Shown here in pieces: positions 12,292 to 13,410 of a DNA stretch of 13,410 nt (positions are counted from its first letter, which is position 1; every line of letters starts with the position of its first letter). Origin of the DNA: DATAXV01 sp036272915. GTDB taxonomy: Bacteria > Chloroflexota > Dormibacteria > Dormibacterales > Dormibacteraceae. The position numbers and the translations under genes are program-made. The stretch lies in NCBI GenBank assembly GCA_036272915.1, contig DATAXV010000117.1:1-13410 (forward strand), given 5' to 3'. The notes under the pieces are model-generated. The model was not told the DNA's origin. It made no database searches and saw nothing but the letters and a program-made list of their open reading frames with translations.

Positions 12292-12911
12292 CAGGGGGCG
12301 AGGCGCCGCATCTCCCAGCCGCCCTCGACCTGGCGCAGATGGAGGCGATCGTGGAGCCGGTGGCTCCGGCCCTGCCAGAACTCGATCGTCTCCGGCGCCA
12401 CGCGGAAGCCTCCCCAGAAATCGGGCAGCGGCGGCCCCTGGGGATGGAGCCGCTCGAGCCGCTCGACCTCGCGCTCCAGCGCCTCCCGGCTGTCCAGCGG
12501 CCGGCTCTGGGCCGAGGCAGCGCCAGCGACGCGATTGCCCGCCGGCCGCTGCGCCCAGTACTCCTCCGACTCCTGGTGGGTGGTCCGGGTGACCGCTCCG
12601 GAGACGCGGACCTGCCGGTAGAGCGAGGGCCAGTAGAAGACCAGGGCCGCCCTCGGGTTCCGTTCCAGCTCCATGCCCTTGGCGCTCTCGTAGTTGGTGT
12701 AGAAGGCGAAGCCGCGCTCGTCGGCGCGGTGGAGCAGCACCATCCGCGCCGAGGGAACGCCGTCCGGCGTCGCCGTGGCCAGGGTCATGGCGTTGGCCTG
12801 ACGCTCGCCCGCCTGCCAGGCCAGCGCCAGCCAGCGCTGGAAGGTGCCGATCGGGTCGGGCCCGATCTCCGCCTCGCGGAGGGGCTGGTCGGTATCGATC
12901 GGGGTGCTCAT
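12291..12911 (-). CDS. pdxH: Pyridoxine/pyridoxamine 5'-phosphate oxidase
   Basis: Predicted 206 residues, the normal PdxH length; an FMN-dependent cytoplasmic dimer that oxidises PNP or PMP to pyridoxal 5'-phosphate. FMN and substrate motifs are clear: ARMVLLHRADERGFAFYTNY (55-74), SAKGMELERNPRAALVFYW, RQVRVSG, and the C-terminal FWGGFRVAPETIEFWQGR followed by RLHDR, holding Arg185 and His187, equivalent to the E. coli substrate residues Arg197 and His199. The substrate loop is unusual: RPAGNRVAGAASAQS in place of RPxxSQIGAWxSxQS, with Asn126 where the Ser that contacts the PLP phosphate is expected. A relative such as PhzG is a less likely alternative, given the full PdxH C-terminus. The ATG at 12911 has GAGAGGAGG five bases upstream. 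It is upstream of the ABM gene; the 223-bp gap to the next gene holds its promoter. Confidence 0.93.
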   Translation of the reverse strand: MSTPIDTDQPLREAEIGPDPIGTFQRWLALAWQAGERQANAMTLATATPDGVPSARMVLLHRADERGFAFYTNYESAKGMELERNPRAALVFYWPSLYRQVRVSGAVTRTTHQESEEYWAQRPAGNRVAGAASAQSRPLDSREALEREVERLERLHPQGPPLPDFWGGFRVAPETIEFWQGRSHRLHDRLHLRQVEGGWEMRRLAP

Positions 12912-13071
12912 CGGCCTCCTCTCCCTGTGGCGATCATCGTGTCAGCGCCCGCGTCAGGCCCCGCCTCCAGCCCGGCACCGGCCGCTCGAGGCGGCCTCCA
13001 TCTCACCGCCAAGGGCCCAAGGCGCAAGGTACGTCCAGCGTCGGCTGTCCACTGCCAGCTTCCATGGTGAC

Positions 13072-13088
13072 TGCGCCATGTTGGCGCA
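13072..13088. promoter_or_regulatory. Palindrome TGCGCCA-TGT-TGGCGCA, candidate operator
   Basis: Perfect 7-bp arms around a 3-bp centre, in the 223-bp gap between the divergent PdxH gene and the gene starting at 13135, about 47 bp before the latter. Size and symmetry suit a dimeric regulator. The rest of the gap (12912-13071 and 13089-13134) shows three closely spaced CAAGG/AAGG units near 13011-13029 but nothing else I can assign. Confidence 0.4.
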
Positions 13089-13134
13089 CCGCGGGCATCC
13101 TGTGCGCTCCCGTTCGGGGCTGGCGTGAAGTAAC

Positions 13135-13410
13135 GTGAGAGCGGTGGACCTGGGATCGCTCCCGCCGCAGCTACGGCTCATCTTCCGCGCGCTGGAGAAG
13201 GCGTTCGCCAGCCGAGAGCCGGCGATCCGATCGCACGTCCAGGAGGTGCGGGACCAGAACCCGGGCGCGACCTCCGACGAGCTGAGCGAAATCCTGATCC
13301 GCCAGGCGCGGCGCCGGGTCGCCGGGAGCGCCGCCGTCAGCGGCGCCACCGCCATCGTCCCCGGAGTCGGCACCATCCTGGCCATCGGCACCTCCGCCGG
13401 CCAGGGCATT
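13135..13410 (+). CDS. Unrecognised protein, N-terminal part (runs off the window)
   Basis: The frame is open from GTG 13135 to the window edge, giving 92 residues with GC-rich third positions. An in-frame TGA at 13126-13128 limits the start to GTG 13135 or GTG 13144; neither has a strong ribosome site. The first 60 residues are soluble, helical and charged (LRLIFRALEKAFASREPAI, then DELSEILIRQARRRVAG). They are followed by a small-residue, glycine-rich hydrophobic stretch with IVPGVGTILAIGTSAGQGI that looks like the first of one or more membrane helices. The 'PGVGT' hydrophobic motif occurs in EcsC-like and other poorly described membrane-associated proteins, but the match is too weak to name a family. 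It is divergent from PdxH, with a 17-bp palindrome in the gap. Confidence 0.7.
   Translation, partial: MRAVDLGSLPPQLRLIFRALEKAFASREPAIRSHVQEVRDQNPGATSDELSEILIRQARRRVAGSAAVSGATAIVPGVGTILAIGTSAGQGI

Noticed and set aside
13011..13029. Closely spaced AAGG/CAAGG units
   Set aside because: They are too short and too few to call a repeat array; no CRISPR-like spacing or other function is visible.
1..13410. tRNA, rRNA, CRISPR, insertion sequences, integrase or phage genes
   Set aside because: Reading both strands showed no cloverleaf, conserved rRNA segment, repeat-spacer array, transposase or terminal inverted repeats.

Overview
This is a GC-rich window of ordinary bacterial chromosome with tightly packed short transcription units on both strands. 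There is no rRNA, tRNA, CRISPR array, transposase or phage gene. The base composition, GC-rich third codon positions, mixed use of Shine-Dalgarno and apparently leaderless starts, and gene content suggest a soil-type high-GC lineage. A Dormibacteria-like Chloroflexota or an actinomycete fits best, but the sequence alone does not settle which.

Layout. 1-344: 3' end of a LysR-type regulator. 377-1312 (-): aldo/keto reductase, divergent from 1429-2013 (+), a TetR-family regulator; the gap carries two GGAG-N4-CTCC dyads. 2072-2419 (+): small four-helix membrane protein preceded by a 19-bp AT-rich palindrome. 2420-2645: gap with a coding-like remnant and a perfect 26-bp palindrome. 2646-3011 (-): VOC (glyoxalase-fold) protein, divergent from 3076-4023 (+), a WYL-domain regulator; between them lies a perfect 13+13 bp inverted repeat. 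8749-4178 (-): apparent three-gene operon, SDR oxidoreductase, then gamma-glutamyltransferase-family Ntn hydrolase, then S9 prolyl-oligopeptidase-type peptidase. 8782-9501 (+): NUDIX hydrolase, convergent with 9510-9947 (-), a dCMP deaminase-type enzyme. 10236-11207 (+): CE7 acetyl esterase with a clear sigma70-type promoter about 160 bp upstream. 11273-11902 (+): stand-alone formyltransferase-domain protein. 11910-12209 (-): antibiotic-biosynthesis-monooxygenase-type protein. 12291-12911 (-): PdxH (pyridoxine/pyridoxamine 5'-phosphate oxidase). 13135 to the end (+): start of an unrecognised protein.

How the genes work together. Two pairs look like classic regulator/target modules: TetR with the aldo/keto reductase, and WYL with the VOC protein, each with dyad operators between the divergent genes. 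The SDR-GGT-S9 operon couples two peptidase-type hydrolases that lack visible export signals to a redox enzyme, which suggests intracellular breakdown of a gamma-glutamyl or acylated peptide-like compound. The remaining genes are metabolic or housekeeping enzymes in single-gene units. A recurring design is a GC-rich perfect hairpin without a U-tract near or over the stop codon. I found no clearly new system; the best leads are the regulatory palindromes, the three-gene operon and the unassigned pieces at 2455-2605 and 13135-13410.
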